64,000 nucleotides of DNA, taken from NCBI GenBank assembly GCA_905250025.1, contig CAJNOJ010000004.1, positions 372,001 through 436,000 on the forward strand, read 5' to 3'. The stretch comes from Adineta ricciae (taxonomy: Eukaryota; Rotifera; Eurotatoria; Adinetida; Adinetidae). Below are positions 1-11,788 of the stretch, piece by piece. How positions within the stretch are numbered: the first letter of the stretch is position 1; each line of letters starts with the position of its first letter. The notes under the pieces are model-generated. The model saw only the letters and a program-made list of their open reading frames with translations, made no database searches and was not told the DNA's origin. Position numbers and translations under genes: made by a program.

Positions 1-547
1 GTATGGCGTGGTGTTCGCGGTAATTTAAGCGACCAATACGACGAAGAACACATATGGTGGGGGTTCAGTTCATGCACTGAAAGCATGAAAGTCATGGAAC
101 AATTTGTTGGCACAACTGGTGTGCGAACATTGTTCAATATAGAGTGCATCAATGGCAAGGCAATTCAAAAGCATTCGTTTTATAAGGACGAAAGTGAAGT
201 TCTTCTCTTACCTGGTACTTACTTTCGTGTAGTGGGCAAATGGAGCCCTGCAAAAGACTTACACATGATACAATTACGAGAAACACCCGCACCGCACGTG
301 TATTTGGAACCTCCATTTGGAACAGCAGCAGCAGCACCACCACCACCAAGTAAGCCGGTCGTTCTACCTCAAGCGCCAGCCAAGGAAGAAAAAAGTTCAT
401 CGCATGCATCAGCTGCGCCTGCAAAAACAAAATGTAAGTGCCTTGGGTGTGGGTGAGGGTGTGCTTATAAATCTCGATTTTTTTCGTCTAGCGATTAAAT
501 ATACGAGGATAATAGTCGTTCTAGTAGGAAAAAATGGTCAGGTTTAA
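1..547 (+). CDS. Mono-ADP-ribosyltransferase (ART), 3' part, cut by window edge
   Basis: Frame 1 is open from the window start, so the gene begins outside. The translation matches the C-terminal half of R-S-E class arginine ADP-ribosyltransferases, which transfer ADP-ribose from NAD to target proteins. The catalytic arginine is in WRGV at the very start, the S-containing strand is WWGFSSCTES (about residues 19-28), and the ExE motif is ESE followed by VLLLPGTYF. All three catalytic elements are present. A low-complexity Ala/Pro/Lys tail follows. The open frame ends at 456, but a good donor (gtaagt at 434) and an acceptor ending at 491 would join 433 to 492 in frame and end at TAA 545-547. That splice is inferred. 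Compare the degenerate ART at 37538. Confidence 0.8.
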
Positions 548-559
548 GTACTTTGTTAT

Positions 560-1140
560 GAGGCATACAGTACTTCATATCAGTCAAACGGAAGTATGAA
601 AATCTTCTATTCGATTTAGATAAGCAAGAATTCGCTGTGCCTAGTACTGACAAGCAGCTTCGTCAAGTTCAGTCGTTTTTCTCATTAGCGATCGGTGGTT
701 ACATGCCGTGGTGCATTCAGCCTCCGCAAAAGAAGGTAAATGAATACAATTGTTGTTATGCGTATTCTGTTATTTGACAAGTTTGCAACAATCCATTCGA
801 ACGCGACAAACATCCGAGATGAAAGCCGGTATGAGAACAAGACATTGAAGGTCGTTTAAATCATTCATTTTCTCCGTGAAAGAATGGTGAGTTTGGCAAT
901 ATTCTGCGTGCTATTTCAACAGTGCAATATTGGAATGTGATCGTCCTCACAAATATTCCATATTGAAAAGCACCTACGTGAAGATTGAGCTTGCGATATT
1001 TTTCATTGTGGAGGTATCATCTGTGAACCGATTATTTGTGCCGAATGTGGTAAATGTCGTTATCATTGTTCAATTTTGATGTTATCGGAGATTTGTCGAG
1101 AGTGTCTGGAACGAATCTTGAGACAAAACAATAAGTGAAT
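560..1140 (+). other. Two unexplained open stretches, possible orphan exons
   Basis: An open frame at about 560-736 encodes a coherent stretch with hydrophobic and aromatic character (FFSLAIGGYMPWCIQPP) and ends at a donor-like gtaaatg. A second stretch, about 995-1138, is Cys-rich (motif IICAECGKCRYHC, then ICRECLERI) and ends in TGA. The CGKC pattern faintly recalls Sprouty-type cysteine domains, but the order of pieces does not fit and no start or join is clear. They may be exons of the upstream gene, a small gene or relics. Confidence 0.15.
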
Positions 1141-1899
1141 AAGCTGCTGACTGGTAAATATTTGTCCGCATATGAGCTAAGATCTGGTGAATGCATGTTT
1201 GCAAAACGATTTATTTCGATATCTGCATGGAATGGAAATAGAGTCGCTTTCTAAGTCAACCATTTATCATGCGAATGTGAAAAAACTGTAAGATCAAGAG
1301 CATTGCTATGCTCATGGACGAAATAAATAAACAGAGACTTACTGGTGATGATAAACATTCATAAAGCTTGCGACTTCCATCAAGTGTTCAACCGATGAAT
1401 ATCCATTATTTTTGGCTTAACTTGATGAACAGAAGCTTAGGTCAACCTGGAACTGGATCTTTCCTATACAATTTCTATGTGACTATTGCACGTGTTTGTT
1501 GTTCTAAACGTGTGAATTCAAGTGAATCGAGTAGGCCAAATAAATGTCCGTGATAATTGTTATTCTCGTCTTCTGTGATCAACACTATCCTCATAGTTCT
1601 ATGACTCGTCGAAGAGGAATGTGGAAGATGAATACCCGTGTTATCGAAATTCTTTTTCTTCAAGTATGGTGTTCTTTTTTTTCGTATTGGCGCATCCTTA
1701 CCTTCTAATGACATGAACGCAACATTCTTGTATCAACGGATTGGAAAGATAAAGATCGGAAGCGTTGAACCATTTCAAAAACCTTCTTAATATCCAACAA
1801 GTAAATGATGTCTTAAAAGACAAACGCATAAACCATGATTTCAGAACGCAGAAATTACAGAACAGACATTCATAACATGTGACATCTTTATGATACATT
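1141..1899. other. Intergenic, nothing recognised
   Basis: Only short open frames without recognisable protein features occur here. No RNA gene or repeat was seen. Confidence 0.4.
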
Positions 1900-2485
1900 T
1901 CTAATGTAATACGTATCCAACGAAATCGTCAAAATAAATAAACCATATCTCGATTTAATTTGTTCACAAACCGTACACACCTACATACAAATAAATTTAA
2001 CAATACTCTTCCTACTGCACACCCGCGAAAAAGAATGCAAAAGTGATACTGTCTGTGCATCTATTATTTCATTTTCCACCACATTCAGATTTTATTCTTT
2101 CACTTCGTATGGCAAGAAATACATGAATCGACGCATCGCATTTACACTCCATCTTTTATCCCGCACAACCAACATCTTTCCCCAAGACTCTAACTCACCT
2201 ACATGTTACATGACACCTGAACCACATCGTTACGAGCAGTTTCGGCGCCAATCCAATCAACAGACGTGCCATATAATTCCAAAGTATTCATCGACATCCT
2301 CCAATTTTCACCTCAACCAAATACGCGAATCCCACTTTCGTACCAATTATTCCCTTTCTACCTGTTCCATCTGAACCTACTCCGTTCACATCTCCTTCCA
2401 CCCAAAACCTAATATCTGCAAGCTGCCATGAAAACGCAACTTGTACTCTCTATTCTCATCTTTCGTAGCACTCAATGACCTCAAA
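1900..2485. other. C-rich, G-poor left flank of minisatellite
   Basis: The + strand is strongly depleted in G. For example, 2161-2220 has 23 C and 5 G, and 2341-2400 has 23 C and 3 G. The bias reverses at about 2480, where the tandem array starts. No gene was recognised. Confidence 0.6.
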
Positions 2486-2985
2486 GAAGATGGAGAGTTG
2501 TTTCGAAGTGAACACAACAGATGAACAGAATGATGGTGAGTATTGTTGATTAGTGATGTGATACTGAATGAAATGGAAGAAGATGGAGAGTTGTTTCGAA
2601 GTGAAGACAACAGATGAACAGAATGATTATGAGTATTGTTGATTAGTGATGTGATACTGAATGAGATGGAAGAAGATGGAGAGTTGTTTCGAAGTGAAGA
2701 CAACAGATGAACAGAATGATCTTGAGTATTGTTGATTAGTGATGTGATACTGAATGAGATGGAAGAAGATGGAGAGTTGTTTCGAAGTGAAGACAACAGA
2801 TGAACAGAATGATCTTGAGTATTGTTGATTAGTGATGTGATACTGAATGAGATGGAAGAAGATGGAGAGTTGTTTCGAAGTGAAGACAACAGACGAACAG
2901 AATGATGGTGAGTATTGTTGATTAGTGATGTGATACTGAATGAGATGGAAGAAGATGGAGAGCTGTTTCGAAGTGACGCATTTAG
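2486..2985. repeat. 93-bp minisatellite, five units plus a partial sixth
   Basis: The word gaagatggagag recurs at 2486, 2579, 2672, 2765, 2858 and 2951, exactly every 93 bases. Units are nearly identical and differ mainly at the segment before tgagtattgttg. Because 93 is a multiple of three, a Ser-rich 31-residue repeat frame stays open on the minus strand (2386-3018). I read that as a by-product of the period, not as a gene. Confidence 0.9.
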
Positions 2986-3560
2986 GGAATGAATGTTTTG
3001 TTTATGCGAGGATAACATTAAATGTTAAAAAATATATCTGAAATAAATTGGATGAGGAAATGAAGTCTTTCCGGTAACGTGCCAGCATAGAGAAGGGAAT
3101 AAGAGTTGGAAATACTTGTATGCTTTGGTTTTAAATATTAGAATGGAGTAACATCGTGTGATAGAAGATGGTTTGTCTGGCGAGGTGTTTAGATAAAATG
3201 TGATGTTTGTACAAGTCCTGGGGAAATGATAACTCTAGTCTTTGCGTAGCAATAAGAATCTCAGGCTTTCAAAGTTTGTGGGAAGTTTTTTGGGTGTTTA
3301 GGCGTTTAATAGTAGTTTTTCGTTTATTGATCGATTTTGCTCAGAATGATAAGATGGTGGCAATGTAATTAGAAGTTATCGGTTAACTAGAAAATAGGGA
3401 GAATGATAAGTGAAAGGTAGAGTTTGATGGTTTTTTATAGATTAATCAAGAAAGATTTCCGGTGATCGCTGGGTGGATGAAGCAAGTACAAATTAAAGCT
3501 GTGCTTCGAAGGAACGATGTGGAAGGCTTTGTATTGGAACCATATAGGTAGAAACAGTTC
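2986..3560. other. G-rich, C-poor right flank of minisatellite
   Basis: The + strand is G-rich. For example, 3121-3180 has 17 G and 4 C, and 3241-3300 has 16 G and 6 C. This mirrors the left flank. No gene was recognised. Confidence 0.55.
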
Positions 3561-4428
3561 AATACCACCACCGCTCGAATACATCATCGGAAGAAATGTG
3601 GATACGATTGAAATGTTCTTAGGAAAAATTTCTTGAAAAAGTGTGCAAAGATATTACTGCTTCCGAATCGTACGAAATATTTTCTCCGTATTCGAATAGT
3701 TGTTACTTCAACGTGCTCTCGTTTTGTAATTTTCTTTTCCAAGTGGAGAAAAGTATGATTAGCAGTAAGTTTGCTGCTGTTATAAAAAACCGGAATGATT
3801 TGTTGGCAAAGGTAAACAATACTTTATAATGGTAGAAAACTCACGTGGCCAAATATTGATTTCTGTAATTGCTGATGCTCTCCAACAATCAAAAACGATA
3901 TAAATGTACAGTACAAATTCCCGAATGCATAAATTTCGTATATAAAAGTACGAAAGAAAGAAGGCATTAAACCTAACTGTTTATTACATTCAAAAATCTT
4001 TACACTAATACAATCCGTGGATATATCATATTTTCGAAAATATTTCGGTCAAATGTTTGTTCAAGTGGTTGCGTCACCTCGCGAACAACATGTGACCATC
4101 ATGACATCCGACTTATGTATATATGTTTTGTTTCGTTGAAACGTAAAGATTAAAAGAACAACTACTCCACATTGTTGAAGCTAGTATTTGTATACATAAA
4201 CGAGTTTTTTTTATGAGAGATTGCTAGACATCGGTCGTGAGTCAGAGTGTGACTATAACTAGAATACACATTGAATCGGAGGAAATCGACAGATCACATG
4301 ACACCGAGAAAATTTCAAATTCCAATAGATGTCTCATATTTTCATAAAATATCATTGATAATATGAATGTTGAACATTTTGAATGGAATCAATCGAAACG
4401 ATGATTTGTAGTTATCAACCCATGTTAG
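3561..4428. other. Intergenic, nothing recognised
   Basis: Short unsupported open frames only (the longest, 3641-3829, resembles no family I know). Confidence 0.4.
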
Positions 4429-5036
4429 ATGGTAGAAACAATATTCAAAACAACGATCGATGATGATGGCCATTTACTTATTCTAAACGAATATACTGGC
4501 AGAACCAGTATCAGCGACACCTTACAAGTCAACTGTATCGTTCAACATTTGTTCTCCGCCCGCTGTTATTCACTTGTAGTTCTACAATGTAATACGCTAG
4601 TGGTCATTTGGTTTGTAAAGTCACCGGCTGCAGTCAATACTGTAGCCCGCTCGAGAACAAAATCTATCAGTGTACGGTGAGAGTACCTGATAAAGAACCA
4701 TTTTACGCTCTTATGGATTTCCGAGATCAGTGCTAGCTATCCAGACACGACAATATTGGTTACAGTGGAAGCATACCTGAAATTGACATTAATCTTTCAT
4801 TGAATACACATATTGACTTTTATGCATGTTACAGTCGAACAAATGTTCATGCAACTATCGTCGATTATGTTTATTCGAGTGCTAGTGTACCTGTGTTGAC
4901 AATCAATGGTTCAATTGCTGTTCATGATTATAAACTTCGTTTTTGCAAAGATCTTCGCACGTGTCATGGCTCACTGGAATACGTATTTTACGAAACTGGT
5001 TCAGATCCATTTGATTTATCAAATAAACCAAAATAA
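4429..5036 (+). pseudogene. Possible decayed gene of unknown family
   Basis: Protein-like stretches occur in different frames: 4429-4680, then a Cys-containing segment around 4605-4735 in another frame (LVCKVTGCSQYC, ending DFRDQC and a stop), then 4800-5036 (motifs YACYSRTNVHATIVDY and RFCKDLRTCHGSLEYVF). The cysteines and the split over frames suggest an extracellular-type protein broken by indels, or unrecognised introns. No function is proposed. Confidence 0.25.
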
Positions 5037-5353
5037 TCAGCAACAGGTGTCAAAGTCAATTGTCAATTACTTAACTATCAAGCTGCTCAACACAAACATT
5101 TAAAAGAAACAAAGACTTTCGCATTCATAAAGCTATACATAAATTTTCCAAAAGGGGTCCATACCATGTTAAATCATAAAGCTTTCGCGTTTACACAATC
5201 CATTCCATGTTTGTTTTTCTCCAATGAGTTCTACGATATCGATATGTCGGATTTTATTTCAATTGGAAAAAAAGTGAAAAAGAAGTACAATGTTTTTCAT
5301 AAGTATAATGTATAATAAAAAGCTTTTCAAACTATTGACGAAGAGAGCCTAAT

Positions 5354-5640
5354 TTAACTTGATTCCGTCTCGACATCGAATTTCTGTACTCGATGATTAT
5401 CACAATCAATTACATAAAGATTACCTTGCCGATCGAATGCTAGACCATGAGGATAAGCAAATTGATTCGGTTGTTTTCCTTCANAATATGATCTAATTGT
5501 TTGTTCAATTCTTGTCGATGATCTGTCAAATGATCATAGCAAAACAGTTGCAAACAACCTTCGCATCGAACAGCTCGTTTTTCTTTATCACAGGTTATAC
5601 AACGACTTTTGATAATCGGTTCTGATCCCAACGAATTCAT
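5354..5640 (-). pseudogene. B-box/NHL protein copy, collapsed at an assembly gap
   Basis: This reads as the first and last parts of a paralogue of the gene at 7274-8786. From 5640 (start MNSLGSEP) it encodes a B-box (CITCDKEKRAVRCEGC, then CYDHLTDH) down to HRQELNKQLDHI, where an undetermined base lies at 5484. Immediately after, in a different frame, comes the final NHL repeat (EGKQPNQFAYPHGLAFD, ending QKFDVETESS and TAA at 5354-5356). The coiled coil and five NHL repeats are missing exactly at the N. The simplest reading is a scaffold gap shrunk to one base, so the gene may be intact in the organism. A real deletion is the alternative. Confidence 0.7.
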
Positions 5641-7273
5641 GGTGATATCTAAAGAACAAGACGAGAACAACCCAAATGGATAGTTAACTTGTGAACATGA
5701 AATAACCAGACGAGTCAATGTCAATTAAGACGAAGTATACGGAGTGAAGAACAGTTATGCTTTGATTGACTCAGTCGCGATTTTTGTTCAAGGGTGTTAA
5801 CCTTGTCAGAGATGATTTATACTCTCTCGAGGCGTTTTATCTCTCTTCTCTTCAATGAACATCAAAATCAATCGTTTCGCACATGGATGACGAGGTACAG
5901 AGAGGAAAAGGACGGAAGAGAGAGAGAGAAGAATAGAATGGGAAAGAAATTAGTGTTGCCTGTGATATCTTTTATCAATCAGAAGTATACTAGTATTCAA
6001 GGATGTTTTTTTTTTCGTATTTCAAAATGGAACTTTCTTGACATCGTCGTTTTTCTTCTGAAAGATAACACAGATACTAAAGTAGGTAGACTTGATAGAA
6101 GTAATGAGGACGTTGGTCATTTTAGTTCAGACATGATCGTAAAATATTTCCTTGACCTTAAATAATACTGTGAATAGAGAAAGCAATGAACTATCATTTC
6201 AATTAGATACTAGTCTACCCGACCTTCGTCTTCTATCAGTTATCATTCGATATCGTAATTGTTTCGTCATTTCTAATGATTGTTATCATTCACACAGTCG
6301 TTTTTGATAGTCGGATGCAAAATATCGATTTCAAAACATCATTTTTATGAGTGATCATGTTCAAAATGAAAATATGAAGAAATTAATTGAGTCAATCATC
6401 ATTCATTTTCAATAAAAGTTAATTGTAACTGTTACTTTTCTCTTTATATTATGCAAAATATAACTACTCACACTTGATTAAGAAGTCAACTAGCCATCCA
6501 TGACAGTCATTGATTAAGTGAGATAATGTGGTAGACAAGAGAATTGGATGTAGTCTACGTGTTAATATCAACAAAAATAAAAAAGAAACATTTCTAGTGA
6601 ATACCGTCTGGCAGGAATTGTGAAATTTTTATCATATAATGCACGATATTGTTAAGACGAAGTACTCGATAAAGATAGGGGTTTGGAAGTGATAGGTACT
6701 GGTAAAAATCGTTTCTTAAAGGGTATGTCAGCGAAGGTAAGTCTTTCTCGTAGTCAAGTTTTCAGTCGTTTTATGTAACGTTGTGGTGCTAAACTGAGAA
6801 TTGATCGAATATGCAGGAGATTGAACTAGAATCTGTTTATATGCAGATTATTGGTTTGATATTATTCTATACGGATATAAAGCGATCGTTTTCAAATTTA
6901 GTGCTATTCAATTGAAGATGTTACGACTGAAGATAATGGCAATACAAACACAATGAACATTGAAGCCGTTAGTACTATTTTCGAAAATTCGTCTATTCAC
7001 AATCTTCATGTAAGCATTCACATACGTACTTGCAACATAATCGACTTCATTAACCTTAGCAACAGCCAATATACGGTTGAATATTGGCCTTCTACAGTAT
7101 GTCAATCTCATCAGGACTATTTACTATCTTCTAAATTACATAAATAGACTTGTTGAATTTTTATTCATTTAAAGATAGAAAGAAATCGAAAAGTTTCGAC
7201 AGAACAGAGAAAAAAAACAGAATTAATCATAAAAAAGTCTCTACATCGAAATGGAAGAAAAAGAAAAGTTTTT
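5641..7273. other. Intergenic, partly duplicated upstream sequence
   Basis: About 5641-6060 resembles 8787-9180 upstream of the intact NHL gene (shared stretches such as tctcttctcttcaatgaac versus tctcttcattgaac, and a related gatatc...tatcaatcag block). The duplication therefore included the 5' flank. The rest (6060-7273) shows no supported feature. Confidence 0.45.
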
Positions 7274-8786
7274 TCAATCTTTATCAACATCAAATTTCTG
7301 TACTCGATGATTACCCCAATCGACTACATAAAGATTGCCTTCTTTATCGAACGATAAACAAATCGGACAATTGAATTGATTCGGTTGTTTACCTTCACCG
7401 TTACCACGAACAACAATCGTTCCCTGCTCGGATTCTTTCGACCAGCGCATAATTCTGTTATTGCCTGAATCGGCCACATAGATATTACCCAAATGATCTA
7501 CAATGACACCTTCTGGATATGACAGTTGCGTTAAATCACTTCCTTCACCATGTCCACCAGCAACGACAACACCCTCAGTTGCATTCTGTGTCCATTTCAT
7601 CACACGATCATTACCAGAATCGGAGACGTAAACTGAATATTCTTTATCAACGAAGATATAAGTTGGAAAGTTCAATTGATTTAATAGATCACCTTTACCA
7701 TTTCCGCCAGCAACAATAGTGCCTTTTTTATCACCTTGTTTCCAACGTCGAACTTCATTCTTTCTCCAATCGGACACGTAAAGATCTCCATTATCATCCA
7801 TAGTCAATTGCGAACAATCGATCTTCGATATAATCGTTTGACGACTTTTCGGATTCCGACGTGACCAACGAACCACTCGTCGATTTCCCCAATCGCATAT
7901 AATCAACGAATCATTTTTCACGTCGAGTATAACATCCGTTGGTAAATTCAATTGATCTCTTCGACTACCTTTACCATTTCCACCTGCAACCACTTGTCCA
8001 TGATTAGTATCATATTTCCACTTAACGATACGATGATTCCACCAATCAGCAATATAAATCGTTTGATCATCGTCAACACAAATACCATACGGCCAGTAGA
8101 GTTGGTTCGATTGATCACCTTCGCCATATCCACCAGCGATTGTCGAACCATACTGTTTCCATTTGGTGTTGCTATGGATATTAACCGATGCAATTGCCTT
8201 TGCTGAAAGAATCGAAAAAGATCGAATATGTTTTGTTTTGTTGTTCAAATGAAGAAATCGACCTACTAGGTGATGGAAGGAGAACAGAAATCTTATCAAT
8301 GAATGATGTGTCTTCTCGTTGAATAGAAACCGTGCTGATTTTTTCTAATTCTTGTGCGAGTTGTTTCAATCGATGGTTAAACTGTTCTAAATCGATTTCG
8401 TTGAAGTCATTTTCTTGATGAATATCTTTGACTTGCTCAGATAACCTTGACAGACTCATTTCTACACTGCTAAAATGTTCATTTCGATGTTGAAATATGA
8501 CCTGTCGGCAATCGTTGGCTTTCTTCTGGATAATTTGTATGGAATCTTCTTCCCATTTGTTGATTTCTTTGATTAACGAATGTATGTGTGGATGAGTCGT
8601 TTGTTCATTGAGAGTTTGACGAAAAACGGCCAGATTCAACTCGATATGATGCAATTGTTTATTCAATTCTTGTCGATGATCAGTCAAATGATCATAACAA
8701 AATAATTGTAAACAACCTTCACAACGAACGGTTCGTTTCTCTTTATCGCATGTTATACAACGACTACGATTGATATCTAATGCCAT
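7274..8786 (-). CDS. B-box / coiled-coil / six-NHL-repeat protein (TRIM-NHL-like, no RING)
   Basis: There are two exons: 8786-8267 and 8202-7274. The 64-bp intron (8266-8203, gtaggt...ttcag) is in phase 1. The predicted protein is 482 aa. An upstream ATG at 8828 exists, but the one at 8786 (MALDIN) matches the paralogue's start better. Order: B-box zinc finger at about 10-37 (C10, C13, C22, C25, C30, H33, H37), a coiled-coil region of about 100 residues rich in Gln/Glu/Leu, then six NHL blades with the pattern GxGxxxxQLxxPxxxxxD...YVxDxxNxRVxxW. NHL propellers bind protein or RNA. With no RING finger, ligase activity of its own is not expected. The 5354 locus is a paralogue. Confidence 0.88.
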
Positions 8787-9378
8787 CAATTGAATACACT
8801 GAAAGATAATGTCGGCAAGAAATGACAAGACCTAACGACTTGTAGGTATGAGTGCATACATGAATATCAACTTGAATCAATGTCAATAAACATGAACGAA
8901 AGGGTAAAGAGCAGTGACGCAGTTACCTGCTAAGCGAATCTCTTCATATCATCCTTGTAGAAGAGGATTTTTTTTCTCTTCATTGAACGCCTAGATCAAT
9001 CTTCTATCACATGGGATAATAGTGCGCATATGAGTTGTATTTTTCTTCTTTTGAAATTGCTCGTAGAGAAAGAAACAGAACGGGAGAAGAAAAAGTTTTT
9101 TTCGCGTCGTGATATCCTATATCAATCAGGGTGGAGTAGCGAGATGATCAAGGATATCGTTCGATTTTTTTTTACTTCTTTCTTTTGAATCGTTGCGGAC
9201 ACAAGTACTTCGAAAGAAAATGTTCAATTTGGGAGTGATGTCATCGGATCATTTATTTAATCACATTGTCAGAATTTCGTACAAGAAAATGTTATTTCTA
9301 AGTGTTGAATTTCTTTCGATTGCAAAATAACATGTTCCATTAAACATAAAGTAATTCAACGAGTATCGATAGAGTGCT
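8787..9378. other. Intergenic
   Basis: Upstream flank of the NHL gene, partly shared with 5641-6060. No other feature was seen. Confidence 0.4.
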
Positions 9379-11178
9379 TTACACACCAAGGAAAAAATCA
9401 GCACTTGTCAAAGATCCACTACCTGGATGCATAGCCCACATATGAACTTGATACTCATGACCAATTATAGTTGGAAATGCTTGCATTATATAATCAGCAG
9501 CTACAGTGCTTCCGCCGACATAATAATATGTACCTGACTTTGGAGAATAATTGAAACTGTTGTATGAAAATGTAGATTGGACACCACCGGTAGAATTTGC
9601 ATTGTTTTGATCGCAATATATCCATGGAGCGAGAGATCCTGTTTCAAAACCTCCATTAACAAGGAGTTCTGTTCCCAGAGCTGCGAAGTCTTGTATGGAA
9701 ACCTCATCCAGTGCGAAGTACTGCGTTTGTCTTCGGAAGGCAAACGCCATTCGTGTTACATTGGCAATAGCGGTATAGTTATAAGCAAATGGAAGATAAC
9801 TATTGAAAGTAATACAAGAGGTACAACTTGCCACAATTTCAATGCCAGTTAACATTGATGTACAAATATTAGACGTTATCGCTGAAATGCGTATGACAAA
9901 AAGTCTCGTTTTCTTTTTCGTTTTTGTTGTTAAGTTATACTTACTGACAGTAGAAGCTGCACTTGTTGAACTTGCCGCTAAATAAAACAGTATAGAAATA
10001 AAACACACTATAGCTACGTCACTCACTCGTACTGGTGCCTGTTACTGTACTTGTCGTAGCTACATCGGAAAAATTTCTTATGTACTTGTACATTTGACAG
10101 TTTCATTTACCTGTAGTAGTCACCGATGGTATTGTAGTCGTAGATACTGTAGCAAAAGAGAGATAGAACTATGTTATACGATGTGTACGAAAGTCAAGAG
10201 GTCTTTTGACGAATACTGCGGTAGGTGAACTGACCTGTAGTTAATGGACTGGTGGTTGTACTAAAGATAGTTGTCGTTACGCCTAAAGCAAGAAAAATGC
10301 TGTATTTCGTGTAATACGTCAATAGACATTTACTTACTGGTTGTAAGAATTGTAGTCGTTGTGATTGTTACTCCCTGTTTCTGTAACATGATTATTGTTG
10401 TCGGTATTGTAACAATAGCAGCAACTAGTATAGATATAAGAAGAGCTAAAGTGACGAATACGAGAGCTGAACAAGATGCACAAAGTTTGCAGTAGCGTTT
10501 CTTGTTCATGTCCTTCTTTCCGACAGTGTACAAATCTTCTACAGTACCAAGACTTAGTCGAAAGGATTTCGATCGATTCTGTGATTGTTTGATCGATCGA
10601 ATCGAGTTCATATTTGAACTATTTGATGATGGTAGTCGATGGTAATCATCCACAGATGTAATCTATGAAACGAAATCGATTGTAGTAGATTTTTAAATAA
10701 CATAATCGATTTACTTTTGATGAAAAATTTGTACATATGTTGGATGTAGCAGGTGCTATGTCCTTCATCGGAAAATGAGTGAAGTGCAAAGAGTTATTAA
10801 AGCAAAGATATATTCCGTTTACTTGGATTTTGCATGTAGCCGAAAGTGAATCATCACAGTCTACATTGTGATGGTTTATGTCAGTGCTGTTTTGTTTAGC
10901 AGACATTGATAATGGTGAGTTTCTCAGATGTTCGTGCAATTTTGTTGAAACCACGCTCACTTCGTCGTTTGTTGAAGGACTGACACGTTGTGATCGAGAT
11001 TTGACTCGTGTGACACGAACAATACTCGATGCTGCTCCATTCTATTTCGAAATCATAAAATAACATTGCAAGGAGAAGGATGAAAATATTTCGATACATT
11101 TAATTGACGTTGATTGGAATGCGAACGTTGTTTTTTTACACGAATGACGGAAACTGTTGAACGTAGTGTTCTACTCAT
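9379..11178 (-). CDS. Single-pass membrane protein with micro-exon Thr-rich stalk and GGFETG head
   Basis: Eight exons can be joined in frame: 11178-11098, 11041-10715, 10662-10338, 10282-10235, 10146-10111, 10059-10033, 9977-9945 and 9881-9379 (459 aa). The N-terminus is long, basic and Ser-rich (1-198, presumably cytosolic). One TM helix lies at about 201-229. Four tiny exons of 48, 36, 27 and 33 bp, each starting and ending in phase 1, then encode a Thr/Ser stalk. The last exon encodes a 166-aa ectodomain with VNGGFETGSLAPW, a carbohydrate-binding-like head I associate with bdelloid surface proteins. Introns use gtaagt/gtaaat-like donors. The first intron (11097-11042) is the least certain. 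Topology is inferred. Function is unknown; a surface or mucin-like role is likely. Confidence 0.72.
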
Positions 11179-11788
11179 TTGGAATCGAAATTTGATGTAA
11201 AAGACGAGCTGAAGGAATTTAATTTGAAAACTTGATAAAAAATGCCTTGATATAATTGAAAAAGAACTCGAACAAGTCGTTACAAAAATTAAAATATTCT
11301 ATTGTGTACAGTAGCAGTGTGTATTGTATTTTTTTTTATTAGAAAATTTTTGTTGTAATAGAGATTCCTAGTGAAAGAATATGATGATATATTTCTTACA
11401 GGTCATCTCTCAGTAAATCTCATGGAATATAGAATTGAGTGTAATTTTTATCTGAATTAATTTGTTGTTCAAATCTTTACATCTGCGTCATACCTATCGG
11501 ATGACATTTTTGAATTATTTCATGTATTCTCGCGTTTTTCGGTACTTTTATTTCTTTTCAAAAGTAATAACATTGTCGCATACATTCTCTTGCTATTGGA
11601 CTTCATGAATGTATCGAACGAAAGAATTGTATGCAGTAGAGTACCTCTTGACACTACGCTCAGAATCATAATAATCTTAAGTATATTGTCTGATTTGTGA
11701 AAAACATGCGAAATTATTGCTGAATTTATTTATTTTTATTTGAAAACTTTGAATCAGTATATATGTTGGTTCTATTAGTCTTGACCTT
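11179..11788. other. Intergenic between two minus-strand membrane genes
   Basis: AT-rich, with homopolymer T runs. No supported feature. Confidence 0.4.

Noticed and set aside
2386-3018. 210-aa Ser-rich repeat protein on the minus strand
   Set aside because: The frame is open only because the 93-bp repeat is a multiple of three and lacks stops. No signal, promoter or family likeness, and the flank shows the same non-coding skew.
5794-6165. 123-aa plus-strand frame
   Set aside because: Lies in the duplicated upstream flank of the NHL genes. The corresponding region upstream of the second copy does not keep the frame, and it is low complexity.
9379-10026. Unspliced 215-aa reading with an apparent signal peptide
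   Set aside because: It reads through two introns. Splicing at 10033/9977 and 9945/9881 keeps phase 1 and links to the TM exon upstream, a better explanation.
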